A stretch of 19,890 nucleotides of DNA from Alphaproteobacteria bacterium (GCA_030727085.1 JANRCF010000015.1:4632-24521), one strand, 5' to 3'. Positions 7,001-14,433 are shown, counted from the stretch's first letter. A program made the numbers and translations. The notes: generated from the sequence alone by a model not told the origin.

Positions 7001-9367
7001 AATGGCACCTATGATTTAAATGGGACCCCACGTACATTGATAAATCTAAGCGGCTCAGGAACTATTCAAAGCTCAAACAAACCCGCAAACCTTACTCTTA
7101 CCTTAAAACAGGATTCAACATTCTCTGGAACTCTCGCAAGCACTATCAGCGGTTTAAGCGTAAATGGGCCTAAAACCCTTATATTATCTGGGAATAATGC
7201 ATACAAAGGGGCAACAATCGTTAATAAGGGCGCTACACTTGTTGGAAATATAAACAATTCTAGCGGCGTTACAATAGCTGGGACATACGATCTAAAAGGA
7301 ATGCCACTTACGCTGACAAATCTTAGCGGTAACGGAACAATTCAAAGCACTGGCGGCACTGCAGTTATACTCACACTCGCCTCGTCCTCTCCTAAAAATG
7401 CAACAGCCTTTTCTGGAGCCTTAGCAGATACGATAGATGGATTAGTTAAAACTGGTCCTGGAACGCTTATTTTATCTGGCAAGAACAATATGAAAAACAG
7501 CACAGTAACAACAATTGAGGCTGGAACACTACAAATCGGCTCAAGATCCAAGACAGGCAGTATCGCAAGCAACAGTATCGTTAATAATGGGAGACTTTCT
7601 TTCAATAGATCGAATGGATATACATATTCAGGCGTTATAAGCGGAGCTGGCTCATTAATACAAAATGGTTATGGGAAAACTCTTCTAAGAGGGGCAAATA
7701 CATATGTTGGAAGCACAATCATTAGCTCAGGAATACTCAACATTGCTTCTGGAAATAACCTAGGTTCAGGCACTATCATTCTTAATGGAGGTACTCTTCA
7801 AGCAAATGCAAACCTAACACTAACACACCCCATCACTTTGACCAAAGAAAGTACTATTGCGACATCAACTTATTCAGTTGTAGCTTCTGGCAATATAGCA
7901 GGTACCAAAAACCTTAACAAAAGAGGCCAAGGGACTTTAACTCTTACAGGCACAAACACCTATACAGGAAGAACAACCATCTCTGCTGGAACATTACAAA
8001 TTGGTTCAGGCTCAACAAGTGGCAGTATTAGAAGTACCCGCATTGTTAATAATGGTAATTTTGCATTCAATCGTTCTGATACGGTTACCTACCCAGGCAT
8101 AATTAGTGGAACAGGAACATTTACAAAATCTGGCACAGGGACCGTGATCTTATCTGGTGCAAATACTTATACTGGCACAACATCTATTGCTGGAGGTAAG
8201 CTACAAATTGGTTCAGGCGCGGCAACAGGAAACATAACGAGTGCTACCATTGTCAATAACGCGACTCTTGCATTTAATCGATCAAACGCATACACATATA
8301 CAGGCGTTATTAGCGGAACAGGTACGCTGCAACAAACTGGTACAGGCACACTTACATTGGCCGGCGCCAATACATATACAGGCGCAACAATCATAGATGC
8401 TGGAAGAACACTTATTGGTAACATTGATAGCTCTATTGGCGTCTCAATAGCAGGCACTTACGACTTAAATGGCGCAACACGAACGCTTATTAATCCGAAT
8501 GGTTCAGGAACAATTAAAAGCTCAAACACAAATGCAGCGCTTACACTTACCTCAGAAAGTGACTCAACCTTTGCTGGAACAATCACAAACACAATTAGCA
8601 GTTTATTCATAAATGGCTCTAAAACGCTTACATTATCAGGAATAAAGACATACACAGGAGCAATAACAATTGCCAAGGGCAGCGCACTTATCGGCGATAT
8701 TTCTAAGTCTACACGTATTACCGTTAATGGTGATTACGATTTAAATGGTACAGCACAAACACTAAACAACCTAACCGGCGACGGAAATATAAAGAACTTA
8801 AATAAGGATAAGAAGGAAGCTCTAATAATTAGCTATCAAACTGATTCTTCATTCTCAGGAACAATAGAAAACAATCTAAATGGCGTAATTAAAAAAGGCT
8901 CAGGAACATTAACGTTAGCTGAAGAAACATCCTATATAGGTGAATTTTTTGTATCAGAAGGCACGCTTTCATTAACAAAAACAAGTGCATTAAGCGGAAT
9001 CATTAATCTTTCCGAAAAAGCTACACTTTCTACCAATGTTACAGACGAATCAATTTTCACAAATCCTATTAGTTTTAATTCCACGACAATGAGCGATACA
9101 CCAGCAACAATTAAAGTAAACAAACCGACCACCTTCTCTGGCCCAATAACATGCAATGCACCCCCTGACAAAGCGGGCAGATTAATCATTAGCGGTGGAC
9201 ATCCTGTAACACTCACTGGCAAACATATGGGCAATTTCGCCATCATTCTTTCAGGAGAGGGAACAAGTGTAATTATAAAAGGCGATGCAAATGAGAATAC
9301 CGAAATCGTTACAGGCTCAACATGGTTCCTTTTAAACAAAGATAAAAACTCCACTCAAAATAAATAA
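4064..9367 (+). CDS. Giant exported NHL-propeller / autotransporter-type beta-repeat protein
   Basis: This protein has 1767 residues. A hydrophobic stretch (about 43-62, ALIPITFSNMHSLYA) is a plausible Sec signal with cleavage near residue 62. It is preceded by an unusually long N-region, and an in-frame GTG at 4178 (V39) would give a normal-length signal, though neither start has a clear ribosome site. A TATAAT at 4032-4037 may be the -10 box. Residues about 68-378 hold six NHL-type repeats (LYVADWNNYVIRKITPSG and variants), enough to close a beta-propeller. From about 380 onward there are at least 15 passenger-type repeats of the form NTYTGxTTIDxGGTL, predicted to build a long beta-helix. 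There is no C-terminal beta-barrel, and pfkA starts 65 bp later, leaving no room for one. A surface adhesin or matrix role is inference. Confidence 0.85.
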   Translation: MDKKIVMCIKSTYFTSKQNVNLENHINTRGSILPVHFKVLKKFIKTIALIPITFSNMHSLYAAKDNLYNVMTFAGNGKAGYTDGTGTAASFSSPGNIIINNTTGDLYVADWNNYVIRKITPSGVVTTLAGVRGAAGNVNGSATVAKFSKTMRGIACDSLGNLYLADYSNNAIRKITPTGTVSTFAKISSVHGITVDSSNNVYVTSMANSSVYKINSNGFSSILAGGKKGYANGTRTNVRFNTPAAITANSSDVYVADYGNNLIRKIAASNGTVTTVAGGGSPGSTAAGSANGAGATATFKNPVGIYYDKSANLYVADQSNNLLRKITSADVVTTITSSKNDLRLNTPRDVVLDNAGAIYIADLGSHRILKLIPNYIGPDTIDIASTNNDYGTYESINLAGGTIKAGTNALTITNNVAVINNTTSTVNPGPGQYIVLAGNVSGSGALTISSGTFALTGTNPYSGTITINPSSQLQFGLGGPTGSVASSSIINNGSIQFGTSGITSCSANISGKGSLWKSISGTLTLTGTNTYTGPTTIDASPNKQTNAILIGDISKSVGVNIASTCAYDLNGVARTLTNPSGTGTIKSSGTPAALTINATVSSDFMGLIDNTINGLTLTGSGKFGLAKDQKYTGTTTINAGSWLQIAAGGSTGSVASANIINNGKISFTRSDPYTYAGVISGTGSLHQYKLNLLTLTGANTYTGTTLIDKGGTLIGDISKSVGVTINGTYDLNGTARILIDPGGSGTIQSSNKPEKLTITSKNGSIFSGKIADTINSLAVNGTGKLMLAGNNTYTGVTLIDQGGTLVGDISKSAGVTISGTYDLNGTPRTLTNPSGAGAIKSSGTPAALTINATVSSDFMGLIDNTINGLTLTGSGKFGLAKDQKYTGTTTINAGSWLQIAAGGSTGSVASVNIINNGKISFTRSDPYTYAGVISGTGSLQQYILSVLTLTGANTYTGATTIDAGGTLIGDISKSVGVTVNGTYDLNGTPRTLINLSGSGTIQSSNKPANLTLTLKQDSTFSGTLASTISGLSVNGPKTLILSGNNAYKGATIVNKGATLVGNINNSSGVTIAGTYDLKGMPLTLTNLSGNGTIQSTGGTAVILTLASSSPKNATAFSGALADTIDGLVKTGPGTLILSGKNNMKNSTVTTIEAGTLQIGSRSKTGSIASNSIVNNGRLSFNRSNGYTYSGVISGAGSLIQNGYGKTLLRGANTYVGSTIISSGILNIASGNNLGSGTIILNGGTLQANANLTLTHPITLTKESTIATSTYSVVASGNIAGTKNLNKRGQGTLTLTGTNTYTGRTTISAGTLQIGSGSTSGSIRSTRIVNNGNFAFNRSDTVTYPGIISGTGTFTKSGTGTVILSGANTYTGTTSIAGGKLQIGSGAATGNITSATIVNNATLAFNRSNAYTYTGVISGTGTLQQTGTGTLTLAGANTYTGATIIDAGRTLIGNIDSSIGVSIAGTYDLNGATRTLINPNGSGTIKSSNTNAALTLTSESDSTFAGTITNTISSLFINGSKTLTLSGIKTYTGAITIAKGSALIGDISKSTRITVNGDYDLNGTAQTLNNLTGDGNIKNLNKDKKEALIISYQTDSSFSGTIENNLNGVIKKGSGTLTLAEETSYIGEFFVSEGTLSLTKTSALSGIINLSEKATLSTNVTDESIFTNPISFNSTTMSDTPATIKVNKPTTFSGPITCNAPPDKAGRLIISGGHPVTLTGKHMGNFAIILSGEGTSVIIKGDANENTEIVTGSTWFLLNKDKNSTQNK
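5760..6134 (+). repeat. Long intragenic direct repeat, copy 1
   Basis: About 375 bp are repeated at 6522-6896 with roughly ten base differences by eye. A core of over 200 bp (about 5816-6031) shows none. It encodes a beta-ladder segment at residues about 566-690. The offset is exactly 762 bp, or 254 codons. Confidence 0.9.
6522..6896 (+). repeat. Long intragenic direct repeat, copy 2
   Basis: Near-identical to 5760-6134. The other repeats in this gene are much more diverged, so this copy reflects a recent duplication or gene conversion. Confidence 0.9.
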
Positions 9368-9432
9368 GAATCTGTACAAACTTAATTAAATCACCTACTC
9401 TTATTTTCAAGCGAACCAAGATAATACCATTT

Positions 9433-10518
9433 ATGATCAAACGAATTGGCGTCCTTACAAGTGGTGGCGACTGTGCTGGCCTTAATGCAACACTACGTGC
9501 TATTACATACCATGCATGTCAAACTTATGGCTGGGAAGTAATAGGCATTCGAAATGGAACCTCTGGTTTAATTACGCGTCCCCTTGAATTTCAGCAGCTC
9601 ATACCATCAATGTGCGATAGCGCAATACTTCGCGGTGGTGGTACCATGCTTGGCAGCACAAACAAAGCTGATCCTTTTAATTTCCCAAATGGTGATGGCA
9701 CACGTTCTGATCGATCAAAAGATATTTTTGCTGGCTATCATGAACTAGGTCTCGATGCACTTATTGGCATTGGTGGCGATGGCAGTATGAAGATCCTACG
9801 TGACCTTGCTCAAAAAGGAAATTTGAACCTTGTCACCATTCCAAAAACCATCGATAACGACCTTGGACACACTGAACTTGCTGTAGGGTACAGCACTGCA
9901 CTTGATGTGGCAACAGAAGCACTTGATCGCCTGCAACCAACAGCGGCAAGCCATCAACGTGTGATGGTTCTTGAGGTCATGGGACGTGATGCTGGACATA
10001 TCGCACTTGGCGCTGGCATTTCTGGCGGAGCAGACGTTATTATTATTCCTGAAATTTCATACACCCTTTCAAATATTTGTAAAAAGATACAAAATCTTGC
10101 AAATGTCGGTCGTAACTTTGCAATCATCATTGTTGCGGAGGCCGCGCAAAAAGAAAATGGCGAATCAGCAACGATCGTATCAGAACCTGGCGGTCGTCCG
10201 CGTTACGGCGGCATTGGCCAATATCTTGGTGAAAAAATAGAAAAAATGACAGGTGCTGAAACACGCGTAACTGTATTAGGCCATGTTCAACGCGGCGCGC
10301 GTCCAAATGCACTTGATCGCTTAGTAGCATCATCTTTTGGCGTATCTGCTGTTGATCTCATTGCGCAAGGAAAATTTGACCGCATGGTCGCTTGGCAACA
10401 CCGCCAAGTCGTTGATATTCCTATACAAGATGCAATTGATCACTACCAAGCAGTTTCAATGGACGATGTGTTAATTAAAACAGCAAAGAGCCTTGGAATC
10501 TATATTGGTGATGCTTAA
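9433..10518 (+). CDS. pfkA: 6-phosphofructokinase, mixed ATP/PPi-signature type
   Basis: The enzyme phosphorylates fructose-6-phosphate to fructose-1,6-bisphosphate in glycolysis. The 361 residues carry the N-terminal phosphate loop GVLTSGGDCAGLN (6-18), GGDGS (114-118), the catalytic PKTIDND (137-143) and the substrate-binding MGRDAGHIALGAG. Two positions mark the phosphoryl donor. Glycine G117 (E. coli Gly104) is the ATP-permissive residue, whereas K138 (E. coli Gly124) is the lysine seen in pyrophosphate enzymes. This Gly/Lys pairing is known in ATP-using members such as trypanosomal PFK, so ATP is the likelier donor, but PPi use cannot be excluded. The gene converges with birA across a shared hairpin. 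The start ATG has only a weak ribosome site. Confidence 0.93.
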   Translation: MIKRIGVLTSGGDCAGLNATLRAITYHACQTYGWEVIGIRNGTSGLITRPLEFQQLIPSMCDSAILRGGGTMLGSTNKADPFNFPNGDGTRSDRSKDIFAGYHELGLDALIGIGGDGSMKILRDLAQKGNLNLVTIPKTIDNDLGHTELAVGYSTALDVATEALDRLQPTAASHQRVMVLEVMGRDAGHIALGAGISGGADVIIIPEISYTLSNICKKIQNLANVGRNFAIIIVAEAAQKENGESATIVSEPGGRPRYGGIGQYLGEKIEKMTGAETRVTVLGHVQRGARPNALDRLVASSFGVSAVDLIAQGKFDRMVAWQHRQVVDIPIQDAIDHYQAVSMDDVLIKTAKSLGIYIGDA

Positions 10519-10522
10519 ATGA

Positions 10523-10554
10523 AATAGTAACGGTAGTTTTAAACCGTTACTATT
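10523..10554. terminator. Bidirectional hairpin between pfkA and birA
   Basis: AATAGTAACGGT (10523-10534) and ACCGTTACTATT (10543-10554) form a perfect 12-bp stem around an eight-base loop. The hairpin overlaps the last codons and stop of birA and lies 4 bp after the pfkA stop. Neither strand has a long T run, so it is either a weak intrinsic terminator for both genes or a 3'-end protecting structure. Confidence 0.65.
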
Positions 10555-11264
10555 GCGTGCACTACGTCATCACTCGTCGTCAGTAATAGCGCACCATCAT
10601 CTGAAATACCTGTAAAAATGCCTGTCTTATCACCTAGTGTCATTTCAGAATTGAGTCCACGCGTATACGGCAAGCATTCAGTTCGTATAGTGTTAAATCC
10701 TTCAGCAATCCATTGACGGTAAAACTGCCAAAAGCTTTTTAATACCGCATGAAAAACATCTGCCACATCGAATTCTTTACCCAAAAGAGCAGCTAAAGAT
10801 GTTGTTTCCTGGCCGACACCCTCAGGTGCATGATTAACGTTGATTCCAATTCCAACAATCACTGCATCATCTACACATTCAACCAAAATACCAAACAACT
10901 TTTGGCCATTTATCAAACCATCGTTCGGCCATTTTAATTGAACACCTGTCACACCAAGTAATTCCAATCCTTTTAGCACAGCTAACCCTGTCATAAAGGC
11001 CAATTGCGCATATGCTTTTACTGGTGGAGGATTATCATGAACCGATGGTGTCAACAAGATCGATGTATATAAATTACCCACAGGCGATGCCCATACACGC
11101 CCATGCCTCCCCTTACCCGCTGTTTGCATGTCAGCCAAAATAACGGCACCTTCACCAGCGCCTTCACTTATATAATGTTTACAAAGATCATTTGTACTTA
11201 CAACGGACTCAAAGTGATGGATAGCTAATTTCATAAAAATACCGATTAAAAGCAGTTTATCCAC
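10539..11264 (-). CDS. birA: Biotin--[acetyl-CoA-carboxylase] ligase (catalytic domain only)
   Basis: BirA makes biotinoyl-AMP and attaches biotin to the carrier protein of acetyl-CoA carboxylase. The catalytic signature GKGRHGRVWASPVGNLY (50-66) is present, as are KWPNDGLINGQKLFGILVE and GIGINVNHAPEG, followed by a small C-terminal domain. There is no N-terminal helix-turn-helix, so this is a monofunctional ligase without the repressor role of the E. coli protein. The start is uncertain. GTG at 11264 has a TAGG ribosome-site-like element before it, whereas the in-frame ATG at 11234 (MKLAIHHFESVVSTND) sits closer to where homologues usually begin. Its 3' end lies inside the hairpin shared with pfkA. 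Confidence 0.92.
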   Translation of the reverse strand: MDKLLLIGIFMKLAIHHFESVVSTNDLCKHYISEGAGEGAVILADMQTAGKGRHGRVWASPVGNLYTSILLTPSVHDNPPPVKAYAQLAFMTGLAVLKGLELLGVTGVQLKWPNDGLINGQKLFGILVECVDDAVIVGIGINVNHAPEGVGQETTSLAALLGKEFDVADVFHAVLKSFWQFYRQWIAEGFNTIRTECLPYTRGLNSEMTLGDKTGIFTGISDDGALLLTTSDDVVHAIVTV

Positions 11265-11316
11265 AGTACCTAAAAATCAGAAAGATAATCAAGATAATTG
11301 ATACTTCTCAAAAAGG

Positions 11317-11348
11317 AATAGCGTACACAAGTGAGGGCATACGCTATT
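11317..11348 (-). terminator. Intrinsic terminator of the 11393-12148 gene
   Basis: AATAGCGTA (11317-11325) and TACGCTATT (11340-11348) form a 9-bp stem with a 14-base loop. On the minus strand it is followed by CCTTTTT. It lies about 45 bp past the stop codon of the secreted-protein gene and separates it from birA. Confidence 0.6.
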
Positions 11349-11392
11349 TTACATATCAACAATTTTACTTATGTGTATTCTAAGAATATTTA

Positions 11393-12148
11393 TCAGAGTG
11401 ATTCAAAAATAATTTTCGAATAATCACTACATGCATTACCAGCAACATTAGCATTACGGCCTAAGACAGCTAAAGAAGGAGAAATATAATTAGTCGTTAC
11501 ATTTGCGGCACCTTTACTCGTTAATCCAAGGATACGAGCAGAAACACCAAATCCTTGCGTGAGCCCACCACCTAAAACAGAAGTAATACCAAACGTTTCT
11601 TTTGCGCCATAAAGCAAATTAGTTACATAAGTAGATGGTTTTGTTTTTTGTGCATTATGATTTGCTTCTAAAAAAGTAGCCCCGTAATTGGTTAAATTAT
11701 GCCCCATTCCAGAAATATTTTGACCTATCTCGTCAAGATTCCCTACTATTTGAAAGATTTTACCAGCATGCACTAAAGTGGTTGAACTTAGATCGGCTAT
11801 ATAACTTGATCCTTTTAGGATAGCACCTATAGAATATGTGCTATATCCAGCGAATAATTTATTACAACGAGCCCCTAAAATTGCACTTTTTCTGGCAAAC
11901 TTTTCCGCTCGATCACTAGCACTTGCAATAGCACCATTTGTTAACTTAGCACCAATATCAAATAATTTACTTACATCAGAATGCGTACTGTTAGGGATCG
12001 TGTATTTCTGGCTAGAATTTGCGTGTCTATGTGAATCATAATTGTAGGCCATCATATCCAGAGAAAAAACATCACTTGCCGCACACAATGTTGTTAGTAA
12101 AAATACAGCTTTTATTTTATTTAAATTCTTACTTATTTTTAATTTCAT
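11393..12148 (-). CDS. Secreted small protein of unknown function
   Basis: I do not recognise this 251-residue protein. The first 29 residues form a classic signal peptide: a basic start (MKLKISKNLNKIK), a hydrophobic core AVFLLTTLCAA, and likely cleavage near VFS/L. The ATG has a good ribosome site (AGGAA, seven bases upstream). The mature part (about 220 residues) is rich in Gly, Ala, Ser, Asn and Thr. It has stretches that look helical and amphipathic (FDIGAKLTNGAIASASDRA, IVGNLDEIGQNISGMGHNL), a few cysteines and no membrane segment or known motif. It would end in the periplasm or outside the cell. It stands alone, with its own terminator. The partial gene at the window end is a similar kind of protein. 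Confidence 0.75.
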   Translation of the reverse strand: MKLKISKNLNKIKAVFLLTTLCAASDVFSLDMMAYNYDSHRHANSSQKYTIPNSTHSDVSKLFDIGAKLTNGAIASASDRAEKFARKSAILGARCNKLFAGYSTYSIGAILKGSSYIADLSSTTLVHAGKIFQIVGNLDEIGQNISGMGHNLTNYGATFLEANHNAQKTKPSTYVTNLLYGAKETFGITSVLGGGLTQGFGVSARILGLTSKGAANVTTNYISPSLAVLGRNANVAGNACSDYSKIIFESL

Positions 12149-12260
12149 CTTATATTTCCTAGGGATCTTTCTTTACTACAAAGCTAATATGCACATCTAA
12201 GTTTGTAAATACAAGGGGGGAAGCATATATTTTTCATTATCATGCTTTTAAATTGTATTT

Positions 12261-12538
12261 TTAAAGGGATTTCCTTTTACCCCCCCCTTGCCTAAGTATA
12301 TAAAAATTGTATATTCCAATCTTTTCTAAAAAATCTTCATCATGCGAAATCACAATCATCGCGCCGGGATATGCACTTAAAATATCAATCACATGTGCAC
12401 GAGCCTCTAAATCAAGATTATTTGTAACCTCATCCAAAATGAGTAGTTTCGGCGTCTTTGCACCAATTTGTGCAAGTGACAACCTTGCCCTCTCCCCACC
12501 TGAAAGATTTGCTACAACGGAATTCACATCTTCATTCT
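12261..12538 (-). pseudogene. C-terminal remnant of an ABC-F family ATPase
   Basis: The fragment encodes only the last part of the second nucleotide-binding domain of an ABC-F protein (soluble ATPases acting on the ribosome). It shows the signature LSGGERARLSLAQ, the Walker B LLILDEVTNNLDLEA and the switch histidine in IVISHDEDFLEKIG. Full-length members have about 500-650 residues. Here some 90 remain and no Walker A is present. The missing 5' part would lie to the right, where the IS5-type element now sits. The frame stays open to 12572, so the exact break is unclear. An eight-base C run at 12280-12287 near the 3' end may have altered the terminus. Confidence 0.85.
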
Positions 12539-12555
12539 TACAACTGGTTGCATAA
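12539..12555. repeat. 17-bp inverted repeat flanking the IS5-type element, left copy
   Basis: TACAACTGGTTGCATAA is the exact reverse complement of bases 13682-13698. It lies at the broken edge of the ABC-F remnant, outside the transposase gene. Confidence 0.8.
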
Positions 12556-12637
12556 TTGAAAAAGAGAGAACCCTATAGAAACGCTAGGTTTATGTGATTA
12601 ATATTGGGTGGGAATAATTCAATAAGAATGTCTATTA

Positions 12638-13513
12638 ATGGTGTTAAATGGACTTAAAAACAAGGCTAGGCCTCGTATTCCAGTTCAGCTCACGGAATCA
12701 GAGTTCAACCTATTTATCTTAACGCACCTTCCACCAAAAATACGTGGAAGGCCCTATAAAATTACACGTTACAAAATTTTCAACTATATTATGAAGTTTT
12801 TGTATATGGGGTGCCAATGGAAAATGCTCCCCATTGATAAAGACGAAGCAGGTCAGCCTGAAATTCATTACAGTCAAGTTTTCAGGGTTTTTCAGCATTA
12901 GCTGAACTATGGTACGCTCCTCAACTTATTCGAAAACTCGGTTTTCCAGCTGGCAAATGGCAACCTCTTAGACGTATCGATCATTCATGGAGATGGTACG
13001 ACAACTATGGCTAAAAAAGGAGGCGATTGTCTTGGTTTCAGTGGCCATAAACATATGAAAAGTGAAAAAGTTGTTGCGTTTACCGATCGTAATTGTTATG
13101 TATTATCGCCGATGATCATTGCACCTGGCAACCGTCATGAAGGTCCACTTTTCGAAAAAGCATTTGAATCTTTGAAAGATTTGGCGAAACGCATCGGTCG
13201 TTCACTTAAGAATACAGTGGTGAGCCTTGACTCCGCCTACGATAGTTTCAAAAACAGGAAACAGATTTTCAATGCAGGAATGACACCTAATATTAAAGAA
13301 AATCCGCGGAATCGTAAGCATAACAAACGCGGAAGAAAAAGGCTGTTTAGTGAACAGATTTATGACGAACGTTTTCAAACTGTTGAGCGTGTTTTTGCTT
13401 GGGAGGATAAGTTCAAAAGGCTTTTGTTACGTTTTGAGCGCATTAGTTTTCATCATTTTGGCTTGAAATTGCTTGCCTATACGATGATCAATCTCCGTCA
13501 CTTTTGCGGGTGA
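12638..13513 (+). pseudogene. IS5-type DDE transposase with an in-frame TAG
   Basis: Two segments in the same frame make one transposase. Residues before 12899 hold the N-terminal DUF4096-like region (RGRPYKITRYKIFNYI, GCQWKMLP, EIHYSQVFRVFQH). Residues after 12901 hold the catalytic domain, with GDGTTTMAKKGGD (first Asp), SLDSAYDS (second Asp) and ERVFAWEDKFKRLLLRFER (Glu). The codon at 12899-12901 is TAG. Homologues usually have Trp here (FRxFQxW), so a single TGG-to-TAG change explains it, with no frameshift. The reading frame is otherwise open for about 290 codons. I could not identify terminal inverted repeats; the element ends probably lie within 12556-12637 and 13514-13657. Confidence 0.88.
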
Positions 13514-13657
13514 ATAACAACAGATTCCAGAGACGAGCGTAGCCTGCGAACACTACATCTATGTCCAAAATTTTCTATAATGTCCTAAATCATCACGTTC
13601 CAGAAAAATAATTTTCATAAAATCCTAATGTATGATTTTCATCCATGAATAACCTAA

Positions 13658-13819
13658 TTCCTCTTCAAAAAGAAGCCTGATTTATGCAACCAGTTGTATC
13701 TCAAAGAAGAGCAATTTGCAGACTATATATTTACATCCCCCGACATCACTGTGCATAATTTTGAAGCACTAGAGGATGTTGTCTCCGATCACTCACCTTT
13801 AATGCTTGATTTTGATTAA
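13658..13819 (+). pseudogene. C-terminal remnant of an endonuclease/exonuclease/phosphatase protein
   Basis: A frame open from 13658 to the TAA at 13817-13819 encodes about 53 residues: DLCNQLYLKEEQFADYIFTS, then DVVSDHSPLMLDFD at the end. The D-[YH]-I-F-x-S and SDHxPL motifs are the last conserved elements of the EEP (exonuclease III / DNase I / sphingomyelinase) fold, including the catalytic Asp-His pair. An in-frame TAA at 13655 and the IS5-type element to the left mark the loss of the first 200 or more residues. It is too short to be functional. The original substrate cannot be told. Confidence 0.7.
13682..13698. repeat. 17-bp inverted repeat flanking the IS5-type element, right copy
   Basis: TTATGCAACCAGTTGTA is the reverse complement of 12539-12555. 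It lies near the broken edge of the EEP remnant, within its reading frame. Confidence 0.8.
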
Positions 13820-13860
13820 GCAAAATTTCATAATAATAAAAAATAATACAAGCAAATGGC

Positions 13861-14424
13861 ATGTCTCTAATTCATCGCACACTAAATTCGGGACGCATAA
13901 TTCATGCACGTCACTCACCTAACTTTAATGATCGCCCAGAGGGTGAAAGCATCAATTGTATTGTGATCCATTACACTGATTATCTCGTTTTTTCAGAATT
14001 TCTTGCATGCCATTTAGACCCCGCATCAAAGTTAAGCGCACACTATCTTATCGATGATGATGGAACTGTTTACCAGCTAGTTGAAGATGAAAGGCGCGCA
14101 TGGCATGCAGGTGTTAGTCATTGGAATGGGCGTGATAACGTCAATAATAATTCCATCGGAATTGAACTGCAAAACGGTGGAATGACCTATAAAGAACAAT
14201 TTGGCGATTGGCCGCCCTACCCTGCTGTGCAAATGCAAGCGCTAGCTGAGTTGGTGCATGATTTACAAAATAGATTTTCAATCCCAACCGAACATATAAT
14301 TGGACATAATGATGTTGCACCAACCCGTAAAATTGATCCAGGGCCACATTTTAATTGGGATGATTTAAGAGGCAGGGTAGCACGGATTCATCTACCAATT
14401 AGCAGCATAAAAATTTGTGTTTAA
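13861..14424 (+). CDS. ampD: 1,6-anhydro-N-acetylmuramyl-L-alanine amidase AmpD
   Basis: AmpD cleaves the bond between anhydro-muramic acid and the stem peptide of imported muropeptides, a step of cytoplasmic peptidoglycan recycling. The 187-residue protein is a single Amidase_2 domain with the zinc ligands H37 (VIHYTD), H149 (IGHND) and D159 (KIDPGPHF). The catalytic E102 (IGIELQN) and K157 match E116 and K162 of the Citrobacter enzyme. There is no signal peptide, which favours cytoplasmic AmpD over periplasmic paralogues. The gene starts 41 bp after the EEP remnant and converges with rluB, leaving 9 bp between the stops. Presence of AmpD implies the cell makes and recycles peptidoglycan. 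Confidence 0.92.
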   Translation: MSLIHRTLNSGRIIHARHSPNFNDRPEGESINCIVIHYTDYLVFSEFLACHLDPASKLSAHYLIDDDGTVYQLVEDERRAWHAGVSHWNGRDNVNNNSIGIELQNGGMTYKEQFGDWPPYPAVQMQALAELVHDLQNRFSIPTEHIIGHNDVAPTRKIDPGPHFNWDDLRGRVARIHLPISSIKICV

Positions 14425-14433
14425 AAAATCTAT

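Noticed and set aside
5761..9354. Several minus-strand open frames of 60-140 codons inside the giant gene
   Set aside because: They are antisense shadows of the repetitive beta-ladder coding sequence. Their Val/Pro/Leu-rich products repeat as the sense repeats do and have no domains.
12280..12287. Eight-base C run as a phase-variation tract
   Set aside because: It lies at the very 3' end of a gene that is already a truncated remnant, so slippage would have no functional effect.
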